Part shown: one piece after another, positions 1-7,441 of the stretch
How positions within the stretch are numbered: the stretch's first letter is position 1
How the letters are laid out: the number at the start of each line of letters is the position of its first letter
NCBI RefSeq assembly: GCF_022008395.1
Contig: NZ_JAIRBB010000005.1
Coordinates: forward strand, 111,444 to 175,443
From: Aequorivita xiaoshiensis
GTDB lineage: Bacteria > Bacteroidota > Bacteroidia > Flavobacteriales > Flavobacteriaceae
Reading direction: 5' to 3'
Length of the DNA stretch: 64,000 nucleotides
The notes under the pieces: generated by a model
What the model saw: only the letters and a program-made list of their open reading frames with translations
What the model was told of the DNA's origin: nothing
Database searches by the model: none
Made by a program: the position numbers and the translations under genes

Positions 1-149
1 CCGATTTAATTGCTGAAGCTGTAGTAGCTATGGAATTCCGCGCTAGTGCAGAAGATATTGCTAGAATGAGTCACGCACACCCAACGTATGCCGAAGCAGT
101 AAAAGAAGCTGCACTTGCCGCGACTGATGACAGAGCTATTCACGTTTAG
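1..149 (+). CDS. lpdA: Dihydrolipoyl dehydrogenase, C-terminal fragment (5' end outside window)
   Basis: Only the last 48 residues are in the window, read in frame from base 3 to a TAG stop. The peptide contains [20 protein letters not shown], which matches the interface domain end of dihydrolipoyl dehydrogenase (E3), where the His-Pro pair with a nearby Glu forms the active-site base at the dimer interface. E3 reoxidises dihydrolipoamide on the E2 subunits of 2-oxoacid dehydrogenases and of the glycine cleavage system, in the cytoplasm, using FAD and NAD. Which complex it serves cannot be told from here. A strong hairpin terminator follows 40 nt after the stop. Family assignment is from the motif alone; alternatives would be other class I flavoprotein disulfide reductases. 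Confidence 0.85.
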   Translation, partial: DLIAEAVVAMEFRASAEDIARMSHAHPTYAEAVKEAALAATDDRAIHV

Positions 150-186
150 AAAAAGTGGATATCGATAAATGGTGAGTAACCATAAA

Positions 187-222
187 AAAAAGCATCTTGA
201 AATATTTCAAGATGCTTTTTTG
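187..222. terminator. Bidirectional hairpin terminator between lpdA and sodC
   Basis: A 12-bp perfect stem (AGCATCTTGAAA with its complement, bases 191-216) has a 2-nt loop. It is flanked by an A-run on the left and a T-run on the right, so it can terminate transcription from both sides. The genes on either side converge, which fits a shared terminator. Confidence 0.85.
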
Positions 223-243
223 CTTTATATGACTTATTGTGGA

Positions 244-828
244 TTATTCAATAATTCCTCCACAAGAAACACGTCCACCAGCATCACCTGTTGGTTGTGA
301 AACAAAATCGTCTTCACCATCGTGAACAATAATAGCTTTCCCAACAATGTTTTTGTTTTCATCATCACATCCAATACACCATTCGTCAGTTTCCATAGAA
401 ATTTTTGCCATCCCATTAGCATCAGCAACCATATTTCCTATATCACCTTTATGGTAGCCTTCGGCATCTCCCCACTTACCGTGTCTTTGATGAGTTGGGT
501 TCCAGTGACCTCCAGTTGAAGTTCCATCATCTGCACTACAGTCTGCTTTTTCGTGAATATGAATGGCGTGAGTACCTTCAGTTAAACCTTCAAATTTTGC
601 GTCCATTTTTACTACTCCATTTTCTTCAGTAAAGACAACCTGACCAATAGCATTACTTCCACTTTTAGACTCCATCATTACCGATAGCGTTTTTGGAGCT
701 TCCTTTACTTCTTCCACTTCAACCGATTCGGTTAATTCCTCTAAAGAATCAGCATCTTTTTTTTCGTTTTTACAGCCTACAAAAGCTATCATTGCTGAAG
801 CTGTAAGTAATAGTCCTAATTTTTTCAT
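244..828 (-). CDS. sodC: Cu/Zn superoxide dismutase, lipoprotein
   Basis: Converts superoxide to oxygen and hydrogen peroxide outside the cytoplasm. The 194-residue product starts with a lipoprotein signal whose lipobox FVGC places the lipidated Cys at residue 19, followed by a charged linker. The SOD fold shows the expected ligands: H90 and H92 (HIHE), H108 as the Cu-Zn bridge (GGHWNP), H116, H126 and D129 for zinc, and H169 (IVHDG) for copper. C97 and C189 should form the conserved disulfide, and R186 in GGRVSCGG is the substrate-guiding arginine. An additional CIGC pair at residues 151-154 is not a feature I associate with the standard family. It stands alone on the minus strand, convergent with lpdA. 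Family assignment is secure. Confidence 0.93.
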   Translation of the reverse strand: MKKLGLLLTASAMIAFVGCKNEKKDADSLEELTESVEVEEVKEAPKTLSVMMESKSGSNAIGQVVFTEENGVVKMDAKFEGLTEGTHAIHIHEKADCSADDGTSTGGHWNPTHQRHGKWGDAEGYHKGDIGNMVADANGMAKISMETDEWCIGCDDENKNIVGKAIIVHDGEDDFVSQPTGDAGGRVSCGGIIE

Positions 829-959
829 TTAAAAAGTTTTTTAGTTTGTGTTGATTATTAATTAATCATTAAAGGTAAGATTTCGCCATCCTACAAACAA
901 GATTTTAAAAAAATCTTAGCAGTTTTTATGAATAACGGAATTCTACTAATATTTAAGCA

Positions 960-2174
960 TTATTCTACAAGTTTAGTAATAATTTGTGTTTTGCTATGAA
1001 GCGTTTTATGAACAGGGCATTTATCTGCAATTTGCATCAATTTCGTTTTTTGCTCATCGGTTAGATTCCCTACCAATTTAATTTCACGCTTAAAAGTGTC
1101 AATTTTTGAAGAATCTTTTTCGCATTCTTGACAATCTATAGCGTGTTCTTTTGAGTAGTCTATATGCACGGAAACATTGCCTACATCCCAATTTTTTCTT
1201 CTCGCATACATATGTATTGTCATAACTGTACAAGCAGCAAGTCCTGCAGATAAAAATTCGTAAGGCGAAGGACCGAAGTTGTTTCCGCCGAAAGATTTTG
1301 GTTCATCTGCTATTAAATAATGATCGCCAACTTTTAAATTGGTGGTAAACTTCTCGTCTTGTCCTAAACTAGCAGCAACCTTACTTTTACTCCTTATTTC
1401 TTTGGCAGAAGGTATTTCTACATATCGCGAAGCCCATCCAGCAATAACTTCACCTACATACTTAGAATCTTCTTTTTTCGAAAGTAAATGATCTACGCCA
1501 TCTAATGACACAAAGCTTTTAGGATGATGAGCGGCGATGTAAATTTTTTCAGCATTTTTAATACCAACTGTGTTATCTTGTGGAGAATGTAAAATTAACA
1601 ATGCTTTTCTAAGATCACTTACAACATCTTTTAAAGTGTTGTTTTCTAGATCGTCTAGAAATTGTTTTTTTATGGTGAAATCTACACCGCCTAAATTAAC
1701 TTTAGCTTTTCCATTTCTAGTTATTTCTTGTTCGCTATCCTTTAATAAATGCATAACGTGCGATGGATCACTTGGCGAATTGATAACTGCAACAGCTTTT
1801 ATAGATTCAAGTTTAGAAGCCGCAAAAATGGCCGCAGCTCCACCAAGCGAATGGCCAATGATAAGCGTAGGGGCTTGATAATTGTTTTCTAAGAAGTTGG
1901 CTGCTTCTATAAGATCGTCAACGTTTCCTGAAAAGTTGGTATTCTCAAAATCTCCTTCGCTTTCACCTAAACCTGTGAAATCAAATCGCAACACTCCGAA
2001 TCCTTCATTCGTTAGTGCCCGACCAACATTTTTTACAGCAGTTAAGTTTTTGGTGCACGTAAAACAATGCGCAAATATTACAAAGTTATGAGGCTTCTGA
2101 TCTAATGGTAGTTCTAAACGACCTGCTAATTGCTCTTCATCTTTATTAGTAAAAGATACCTTATGGATATTCAT
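960..2174 (-). CDS. Alpha/beta hydrolase fused to an OsmC-family domain
   Basis: A 404-residue two-domain protein with no signal peptide, so cytoplasmic. Residues about 1-255 are an alpha/beta hydrolase with oxyanion motif AHCFTC, nucleophile elbow GHSLGG (Ser109) and a late GVDHLL histidine. Residues about 262-404 are an OsmC/Ohr-like domain with GPSPYEFLSAGLAACT and KCPVHKTL, which carry the two conserved cysteines of peroxiredoxin-like OsmC proteins. OsmC proteins reduce organic hydroperoxides with thiol cofactors; the hydrolase may act on ester or fatty-acyl precursors, but no substrate can be named. This fusion is known from many bacteria and is usually annotated as bifunctional alpha/beta hydrolase/OsmC. 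It lies next to sodC but with its own 5' region, so co-transcription is not implied. Confidence 0.9.
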   Translation of the reverse strand: MNIHKVSFTNKDEEQLAGRLELPLDQKPHNFVIFAHCFTCTKNLTAVKNVGRALTNEGFGVLRFDFTGLGESEGDFENTNFSGNVDDLIEAANFLENNYQAPTLIIGHSLGGAAAIFAASKLESIKAVAVINSPSDPSHVMHLLKDSEQEITRNGKAKVNLGGVDFTIKKQFLDDLENNTLKDVVSDLRKALLILHSPQDNTVGIKNAEKIYIAAHHPKSFVSLDGVDHLLSKKEDSKYVGEVIAGWASRYVEIPSAKEIRSKSKVAASLGQDEKFTTNLKVGDHYLIADEPKSFGGNNFGPSPYEFLSAGLAACTVMTIHMYARRKNWDVGNVSVHIDYSKEHAIDCQECEKDSSKIDTFKREIKLVGNLTDEQKTKLMQIADKCPVHKTLHSKTQIITKLVE

Positions 2175-2351
2175 AAAAATCGTTTTTGATTAAAGTACAA
2201 ATTGTAAAAATATGTAACTTTAAAATTAAGTATTTTATAAAGGAAAAACAGAAGTTTCCATAAATTAATTCAACAGCGTTCATTAATAGTTTTAATGCTA
2301 GTTTAACGTTTACCTGTTTTATTTAAATAACAAATCTGTTACATTTATAAG

Positions 2352-3473
2352 ATGAACAAAAAAGTATTTAAAAGCGGATTTGTCTTCACCAAGCACACGC
2401 CCAAAGAGCTGTCTCCTTTCGAAAAGCTCTTAGATGTATTCCAAGAATTAATAACGCATACTTCTGGGGATGTTGATGAAGCTTTAGAGTGGTTAAAGCA
2501 ATTGGATGACGAATATAAACTAACTACCGATGACTACACCCTGAATGATTTTGTGGAGGATCTTAAAAAGAAAGGTTATTTACGCGAAGAAATTAAAGTG
2601 GATGGGAAAGGAGGTTTAGCAATTACCGATAAAACTGAAAGAGCGCTTCGAAAGAGAGCTTTAGAGCAAATCTTTGGAAAACTGCGAAAAAGTGGCGCTG
2701 GAAACCACCGCACCAAACAAACAGGGAGAGGAGATGAGCAAGCAGGAGAATTTCGCTCCTATCGATTTGGAGACTCATTAGAACAGATTTCAATGACCGA
2801 GAGCTTTAAAAATGCTCAGATTAATCACGGTTTGGGTGAATTTACACTGTCTGAAAACGATTTGGTTGTTGAAGAAACGATGTACAAAACCCAAATGAGT
2901 ACTGTATTAATGATAGACATAAGTCATAGTATGATTCTTTACGGAGAAGATAGAATCACCCCCGCTAAAAAAGTGGCAATGGCTTTATCCGAATTTATAA
3001 CAACCCGTTACCCAAAAGATACTTTGGATATTTTAGTATTCGGAAATGATGCTTGGCCAATTCAAATTAAAGATTTGCCTTATTTAAATGTAGGTCCTTA
3101 CCATACAAATACAGTTGCTGGATTGCAATTGGCAATGGATTTGTTGCGAAGAAAAAGAAATACTAATAAACAGATATTTATGATAACTGACGGAAAACCA
3201 AGCTGTGTACGACTTCCCGATGGGCGTTATTACAAAAATAGCAATGGTTTAGATAGGTATATCGTTAATAAATGTTACGCAATGGCATCTCAGGCTAGGA
3301 AACTTCACATTCCAATAACAACCTTTATGATTGCTGAGGATCCCTATTTAATGCAGTTTATTGAACATTTTACAGCAGCAAACCAAGGGAAGGCATTTTA
3401 CACAGGATTGAAAGGATTAGGAGAAATGATTTTTAGTGATTATGAATCTAATAGAAGAAAAAGAATAAGATAA
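2352..3473 (+). CDS. VWA-domain protein (partner of MoxR-like ATPase)
   Basis: A 373-residue soluble protein without signal peptide. The second half is a von Willebrand factor A domain: MIDISHSM at about residues 185-192 supplies the DxSxS metal-ion-dependent adhesion site, and MITDGKPS further on supplies the Asp of the third MIDAS loop. The N-terminal 150 residues are charged and probably helical. VWA proteins of this type are paired with AAA ATPases of the MoxR/magnesium-chelatase class, where they act with the ATPase to remodel or load metals into client enzymes. The next gene, 67 nt downstream on the same strand, is exactly such an ATPase, so the two probably work as one complex. The client is not visible here. 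Confidence 0.85.
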   Translation: MNKKVFKSGFVFTKHTPKELSPFEKLLDVFQELITHTSGDVDEALEWLKQLDDEYKLTTDDYTLNDFVEDLKKKGYLREEIKVDGKGGLAITDKTERALRKRALEQIFGKLRKSGAGNHRTKQTGRGDEQAGEFRSYRFGDSLEQISMTESFKNAQINHGLGEFTLSENDLVVEETMYKTQMSTVLMIDISHSMILYGEDRITPAKKVAMALSEFITTRYPKDTLDILVFGNDAWPIQIKDLPYLNVGPYHTNTVAGLQLAMDLLRRKRNTNKQIFMITDGKPSCVRLPDGRYYKNSNGLDRYIVNKCYAMASQARKLHIPITTFMIAEDPYLMQFIEHFTAANQGKAFYTGLKGLGEMIFSDYESNRRKRIR

Positions 3474-3540
3474 AAAGGCTATTTCCAAGAAGTAGAATTG
3501 AAAGCACCTAGTTGGTTTAAAAATTTAAGAAAGAACAGAT

Positions 3541-5010
3541 ATGAATATAGATATTACTAAAATAAAGACATTAGGCGACCTTCAAAAGTCAGGTTATGAA
3601 TCAAAATCTGTAAAGGAAGAATTACGCAGAAACCTTCTTCAAAAAATTATGAAGAAAGAAAGTCCGTTTGTGGGAATTCACGGATATGAATTGACAGTAA
3701 TTCCAGCATTGGAACGAGCTATACTGTCTAAACACAATATTAATCTTCTTGGATTACGCGGACAAGCGAAAACGCGGTTAGCGCGACAAATGGTTGGGCT
3801 ATTAGACGAGTATATACCTATTGTGGAAGGTAGCGAAGTAAATGACGATCCTTATAGCCCAATATCTCGATATGCTAAAAATTTAATTGAAGAAGAAGGG
3901 GATAATACTCCTATAAATTGGTTGCATCGAGATAAACGTTTTTTTGAAAAACTTGCCACACCTGATGTTACTGTAGCTGATATTATTGGCGATGTGGATC
4001 CTATTAAAGCGGCTAATTTAAAACTAAACTATGCCGATGATCGAGTAATTCATTTTGGAATGATCCCGCGAAGTAATCGATGCATTTTTGTTATTAATGA
4101 ATTGCCAGATTTGCAACCGCGAATTCAAGTAGCATTATTTAATATTCTTCAAGAAGGAGATGTTCAAATTAGAGGTTTTGCCTTGCGATTACCATTAGAT
4201 ATACAATTTGTATTTACGGCAAATCCAGAAGATTATACCAACCGTGGAAGTATTGTTACACCATTAAAAGATAGAATTGGTTCCCAAATTCTCACACATT
4301 ATCCAGAAAGTATAAGAACAGCTCGTGCAATTACTGAACAAGAGACCGATCAAGCTACTAAAGAAAAGTCTAATGTTTATGTTCCCGATCTAGCCAAGGA
4401 TATTTTAGAACAAATAAGCTTTGAAGCACGAGAGAATAATTATATAGATGTAAAAAGTGGTGTAAGTGCAAGATTGAGTATTACTGCCTTCGAAAACTTA
4501 TTGAGCACTGCCGAAAGAAGAGCATTACATAACGGAATGCAAAAGACTTCTATAAGGTTGGGTGACTTTATAGGAGTTATCCCTGCAATTACAGGTAAGA
4601 TTGAATTGGTGTATGAAGGAGAACAGGAAGGAGTAAATCAAGTTGCGCAGCAGTTAATAGTTGATGCAGTTGACACAACTTTTAAAGAGCGTTTTCCAAA
4701 AATTGAAAAGCTCACCAAAGAAGGAGATGACGATCCGTATTCTAAAATTGTTTCTTGGTTTTTTGAAGAAAGTGATTTTGAACTATTGGACTCTTACTCC
4801 GATGAAGAATACAGAATGGAACTTGATAGGATAACTCCTTTACAGGATTTAATAGATAAACATCAGCCTGATACTTTAAAAGAGGATATTTATTTTTTAA
4901 AAGAAGTAATACTATGGGGGCTGGCAGCCAATAACAAGTTAAGTAAATTTAGTATTGGCAACGGACTTCATTTTAAAGATGTTTATGGTGGTTATATAAG
5001 TGGGCTATAG
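3541..5010 (+). CDS. AAA ATPase, MoxR/magnesium-chelatase I-like
   Basis: A 489-residue cytoplasmic ATPase. The Walker A motif is GLRGQAKT at residues 71-78. The Walker B position reads CIFVINELPDL at about residue 181, with Asn in place of the usual Asp before the catalytic Glu. FVFTANPEDYTNRG follows as sensor 1, and GVSARLS is a likely sensor 2 region. The C-terminal third is charged and probably helical. Proteins of this shape couple ATP hydrolysis to remodelling of a partner bound through a VWA protein; the VWA gene sits directly upstream. Database names include magnesium chelatase and sigma-54-interacting regulator, but no porphyrin or transcription context exists here, so those names should not be taken literally. 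Gene ends in a shared terminator. Confidence 0.85.
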   Translation: MNIDITKIKTLGDLQKSGYESKSVKEELRRNLLQKIMKKESPFVGIHGYELTVIPALERAILSKHNINLLGLRGQAKTRLARQMVGLLDEYIPIVEGSEVNDDPYSPISRYAKNLIEEEGDNTPINWLHRDKRFFEKLATPDVTVADIIGDVDPIKAANLKLNYADDRVIHFGMIPRSNRCIFVINELPDLQPRIQVALFNILQEGDVQIRGFALRLPLDIQFVFTANPEDYTNRGSIVTPLKDRIGSQILTHYPESIRTARAITEQETDQATKEKSNVYVPDLAKDILEQISFEARENNYIDVKSGVSARLSITAFENLLSTAERRALHNGMQKTSIRLGDFIGVIPAITGKIELVYEGEQEGVNQVAQQLIVDAVDTTFKERFPKIEKLTKEGDDDPYSKIVSWFFEESDFELLDSYSDEEYRMELDRITPLQDLIDKHQPDTLKEDIYFLKEVILWGLAANNKLSKFSIGNGLHFKDVYGGYISGL

Positions 5011-5023
5011 CTTATAATTAAAC

Positions 5024-5049
5024 AAGGCTGTCAAAATTTTGACAGCCTT
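5024..5049. terminator. Perfect 26-bp palindromic terminator between convergent genes
   Basis: AAGGCTGTCAAAA and its exact complement form a 13-bp self-complementary arm pair. It lies 13 nt after the AAA ATPase stop and 32 nt from the convergent LysM gene, so it probably ends both transcripts. Confidence 0.8.
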
Positions 5050-5081
5050 ATTAAATCAGTATTTATAAATTCTTATAGGTA

Positions 5082-5459
5082 TTACAAGTTTGGAATTACT
5101 AGCTCATCGCCTGGATGAATAAGGTCTGCAGACTTTAACTTACCTTTATTCGCTTCGTAAATAGCGTTGTACTTGTTTGCATCACCATAATATTTCTTAG
5201 CAATCTTACTTAAAGATTCGCCACTTTGCACAGTGTGATGTGCAAAAACAGAACTATCCGCAACCTTAATGTCAGCCATAATATCTGTAGGGTTTTCACC
5301 ACCAATTCGCTTAATTTCATCCCAAATTAAGTTTTTGTCGTATTGAGTCTTTGCAGTACCCCAAACTTTTAGTTGACCATTTTCCTCTTTTACATCACCC
5401 TCTTGGATGTTAAGTTTTTCTCCTAAATCCAGAACACTCTGGTATTTCGACTTAATCAT
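5082..5459 (-). CDS. kbp: BON-LysM protein, Kbp/YgaU-like
   Basis: A 125-residue protein without a signal peptide. Residues about 5-68 form a BON-like domain, and residues about 74-123 form a LysM domain (HTVQSGESLSKIAKKYYGD, ending HPGDELVIP). This order and size match E. coli Kbp (YgaU), a cytoplasmic potassium-binding protein in which BON binds K+ and LysM stabilises the fold. The lack of an export signal argues against a peptidoglycan role despite the LysM label. The gene is monocistronic, convergent with the AAA ATPase. The gene symbol is by domain similarity; potassium binding has not been shown from sequence. Confidence 0.8.
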   Translation of the reverse strand: MIKSKYQSVLDLGEKLNIQEGDVKEENGQLKVWGTAKTQYDKNLIWDEIKRIGGENPTDIMADIKVADSSVFAHHTVQSGESLSKIAKKYYGDANKYNAIYEANKGKLKSADLIHPGDELVIPNL

Positions 5460-5618
5460 TTTTTATAGTTTTAGTGTTAATTTCTATAAAGATACAATTT
5501 TACCCAAAATTAAATTTAACGTTTAGAAAAATTTAAGACAAAAATGTAACTATTTCATTATCAGCTAAATTTAACTAAATGTTAATGATAATTGGTAAAA
5601 ACTTCACAGTTTGAACGA

Positions 5619-5626
5619 TACCTTTG
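5619..5626 (+). promoter_or_regulatory. -7 box (TACCTTTG) of the fasciclin gene
   Basis: TACCTTTG fits the Bacteroidota housekeeping -7 element TAnnTTTG and lies 24 nt before the ATG at 5651. The upstream TTG at 5592 is 24 nt away, longer than the usual 19-21, so the -33 element is uncertain. Confidence 0.6.
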
Positions 5627-5650
5627 ATACAAACTAAAAAACACACTATT

Positions 5651-6283
5651 ATGAAGTTTAAACAAATTGTACTATCAATTGCAGCCGTAGGAATATTATT
5701 GGTTGGTTGTAATGATTCGAAAAAGAAAGAAGCCGAAGCTCAAGCTCAGGCGGAAGAATTGAGAATGGAACGTGAAGCCGACTCAATATTGAAGTTAGAA
5801 GATGAGAAAATGGCTAGAATGGAAGATATGGAAGCAAATTCTATTTCGGCTAGAGCAATGGGTAACGACAATTTATCCACTTTAGTTAGTGCTCTTCAAA
5901 CTGCCGATTTAACCGATACCTTTAAAAGTAAAGGCGAATACACAGTATTTGCACCTACCAATGATGCATTTGATAAAGTTTCTAAAGCAACTTTAGATAA
6001 TTTGATGAAACCAGAAAACAAAGAAAAACTGCAAAGTTTGCTTAAGTATCACGTGCTTCAAGGTAAATTGCCTTCAGTGGATGTTTTAGCAAAAATTAAT
6101 AATGCTAATAACAAATTGGATGTTACTACCTTAAATGGAGAGATTCTTACTTTATCGGAAAAGAATGGTAAAGTGATTATTAAAGATGCTAAGGGAAATG
6201 TTGCAACTGTTACCAATGTAGATATCGATGCCTCCAATGGAGTAATTCATACCTTAGATAAAGTTTTGATGCCAAAAATGTAA
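5651..6283 (+). CDS. Fasciclin-domain lipoprotein
   Basis: The frame is open from a TTG at 5624, but that codon is part of the -7 promoter box. The ATG at 5651 begins a proper lipoprotein signal (MKFKQIVLSIAAVGILLVGC), so I start there, giving 210 residues with the lipidated Cys at residue 20. A charged, coiled-coil-like linker rich in Glu, Ala and Lys follows. The rest is one fasciclin (FAS1) domain with the H1 motif YTVFAPTNDAFDKV and the H2 region NGVIHTLDKVLMP. FAS1 domains mediate adhesion or protein contacts at the cell surface; the ligand is unknown. It is monocistronic with its own promoter and terminator. Confidence 0.9.
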   Translation: MKFKQIVLSIAAVGILLVGCNDSKKKEAEAQAQAEELRMEREADSILKLEDEKMARMEDMEANSISARAMGNDNLSTLVSALQTADLTDTFKSKGEYTVFAPTNDAFDKVSKATLDNLMKPENKEKLQSLLKYHVLQGKLPSVDVLAKINNANNKLDVTTLNGEILTLSEKNGKVIIKDAKGNVATVTNVDIDASNGVIHTLDKVLMPKM

Positions 6284-6304
6284 ATCATCTTATTTCCTAT
6301 TATT

Positions 6305-6330
6305 AAAAACCTCTGAAAAGAGGTTTTTTT
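6305..6330 (+). terminator. Rho-independent terminator of the fasciclin gene
   Basis: AAAAACCTCT-GAAA-AGAGGTTTTTTT, a short stem with T-tail, 22 nt after the stop. The A-run on the other side also lets it serve the convergent ABC ATPase gene. Confidence 0.85.
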
Positions 6331-6347
6331 TATGTCTATTCTTTTCC

Positions 6348-7001
6348 TTAATAAGCCCAAGCATATAAGTCGTCCTTAGAATTTATGGAGTGTAAAATAC
6401 TATCTTTTATGATCATGTTTTTAGAAGTAATAGCTAATACATCTTCATAATAATGGTCAGTAATTATTATACCCTTAGTAGAACTAATATTTTGAAGGAG
6501 ATCTTGAATTTCTATTTTATATAATGGCTCAATCATTGAAAAAGGTTCATCAAGCATTATAAAAGGATGATCTAAATTACTTACTAGCAATACTTCTAAA
6601 TACCTAATCTGACCCTGGGAGAGTGTTCCAATATTTTGAGCAGCAATTTTTGCTATTAATGGATTGTAAAATATAACATCTTGCTTTTCCTCTTCAAAAA
6701 AATAGATTGGGATTATATCACGTACTTTTAAATTCTTAGGTAAAAATGAGTGTTGAGGTAAATATGCAATCCTTTTTTCTGATATATTTTTTGATGGATA
6801 AAACTTTTTATCGTCAATTGTAATTTCGACAAAACCTTTTTTTAAGGTTCCAAAAATCATTTTTAATAAGGTAGACTTGCCACACCCATTACGACCGAAT
6901 ATACCTAAGATTTCACCGGTCTCTAATGAGAAAGAAATTTCATTTAAAACTTCTTTATTACCAAAACTAATAGATGCTTTATGTAATTTGAAGATCGCCA
7001 A
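6348..7001 (-). CDS. ABC transporter ATP-binding protein
   Basis: A 217-residue stand-alone ABC ATPase. Walker A is GRNGCGKST (residues 36-44), the Q-loop lies in YLPQHSFLP, the signature is the unusual LSQGQ (about 127-131) followed by RYLEVLLVSN, Walker B is FIMLDEPF (about 147-154), and the H-loop is ITDHYYED. The start overlaps the end of the upstream membrane-protein gene by 23 bp, so translation is probably coupled and the two products likely form one transporter. The family, with a C-terminal Asp-Leu-Trp-Tyr ending, is frequent in Bacteroidota, but I know of no assigned substrate. The locus appears more AT-rich than its neighbours by eye. Confidence 0.85.
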   Translation of the reverse strand: MAIFKLHKASISFGNKEVLNEISFSLETGEILGIFGRNGCGKSTLLKMIFGTLKKGFVEITIDDKKFYPSKNISEKRIAYLPQHSFLPKNLKVRDIIPIYFFEEEKQDVIFYNPLIAKIAAQNIGTLSQGQIRYLEVLLVSNLDHPFIMLDEPFSMIEPLYKIEIQDLLQNISSTKGIIITDHYYEDVLAITSKNMIIKDSILHSINSKDDLYAWAY

Positions 7002-7287
7002 AAAGGAAAAATATTATAAAAATGAAAAAAGAAAATATAGGAATACCAAGAAATAAATTTATAATAAATGAGGTTTGAAATAATTTCAATTTACTTATTC
7101 CTAAGTTAAAGTAGAAATAATAGTTTTTATTATAGAAAACATTGAATCCTAAAAAACCTATAAGCAAGCCAACAGTAGTAAATATTAAAAACCCGCAAAC
7201 TATCCCAACAAAGAGAAGACTTAATATGGAAAATGCCGCTATAAACGGAAATATACTTTTATAAAATTGCCAATAGGCTCGATACAT
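6979..7287 (-). CDS. Small membrane protein coupled to the ABC ATPase
   Basis: A 102-residue very hydrophobic protein with about three predicted membrane segments (residues about 10-30, 33-52 and 72-96) and aromatic residues at the ends. It has no recognisable domain. Its last 23 bp overlap the ATPase gene, so it is probably the membrane partner of that ATPase. With only about three helices it is much smaller than a normal permease and would have to oligomerise. Possible roles are export or self-protection, but nothing in the sequence decides this. Directly upstream lies a 12-bp inverted-repeat-bounded element. Confidence 0.65.
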   Translation of the reverse strand: MYRAYWQFYKSIFPFIAAFSILSLLFVGIVCGFLIFTTVGLLIGFLGFNVFYNKNYYFYFNLGISKLKLFQTSFIINLFLGIPIFSFFIFIIFFLFGDLQIT

Positions 7288-7300
7288 ATAAAATTATTAA

Positions 7301-7435
7301 AAGGAGGCTATCCAAAATGCAACTCTCGCTATTGGTTCGAGCGCATTCGAGAACTTTAAACTGTTGACTTCCTATTCGGTCTCTATTGGGTTGGGTCTGA
7401 TACCCCATTTATTTTACCTTATAGATAGCCTCCTT
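7301..7435. repeat. 135-bp element bounded by a 12-bp perfect inverted repeat
   Basis: AAGGAGGCTATC (7301-7312) and GATAGCCTCCTT (7424-7435) are perfect complements enclosing 111 bp without an ORF. The interior carries a copy of a flavobacterial intergenic repeat (GTTCGAGCGCATTCGAGAAC around 7335-7354) and a small GGGTATCAGACCC hairpin. On the minus strand the right arm is followed by TTTTAATAATTTT, so it could be a terminator with a large structured loop, a small RNA, or a miniature mobile element. No target-site duplication is evident. Confidence 0.55.
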
Positions 7436-7441
7436 AGTTCT

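Noticed and set aside
2330..2350. AACAAATCTGTTACA upstream of the VWA gene as a further regulon site
   Set aside because: Only one half-site matches; the left half does not fit TGTAAC and the position does not relate to a -7 box at 21 nt.
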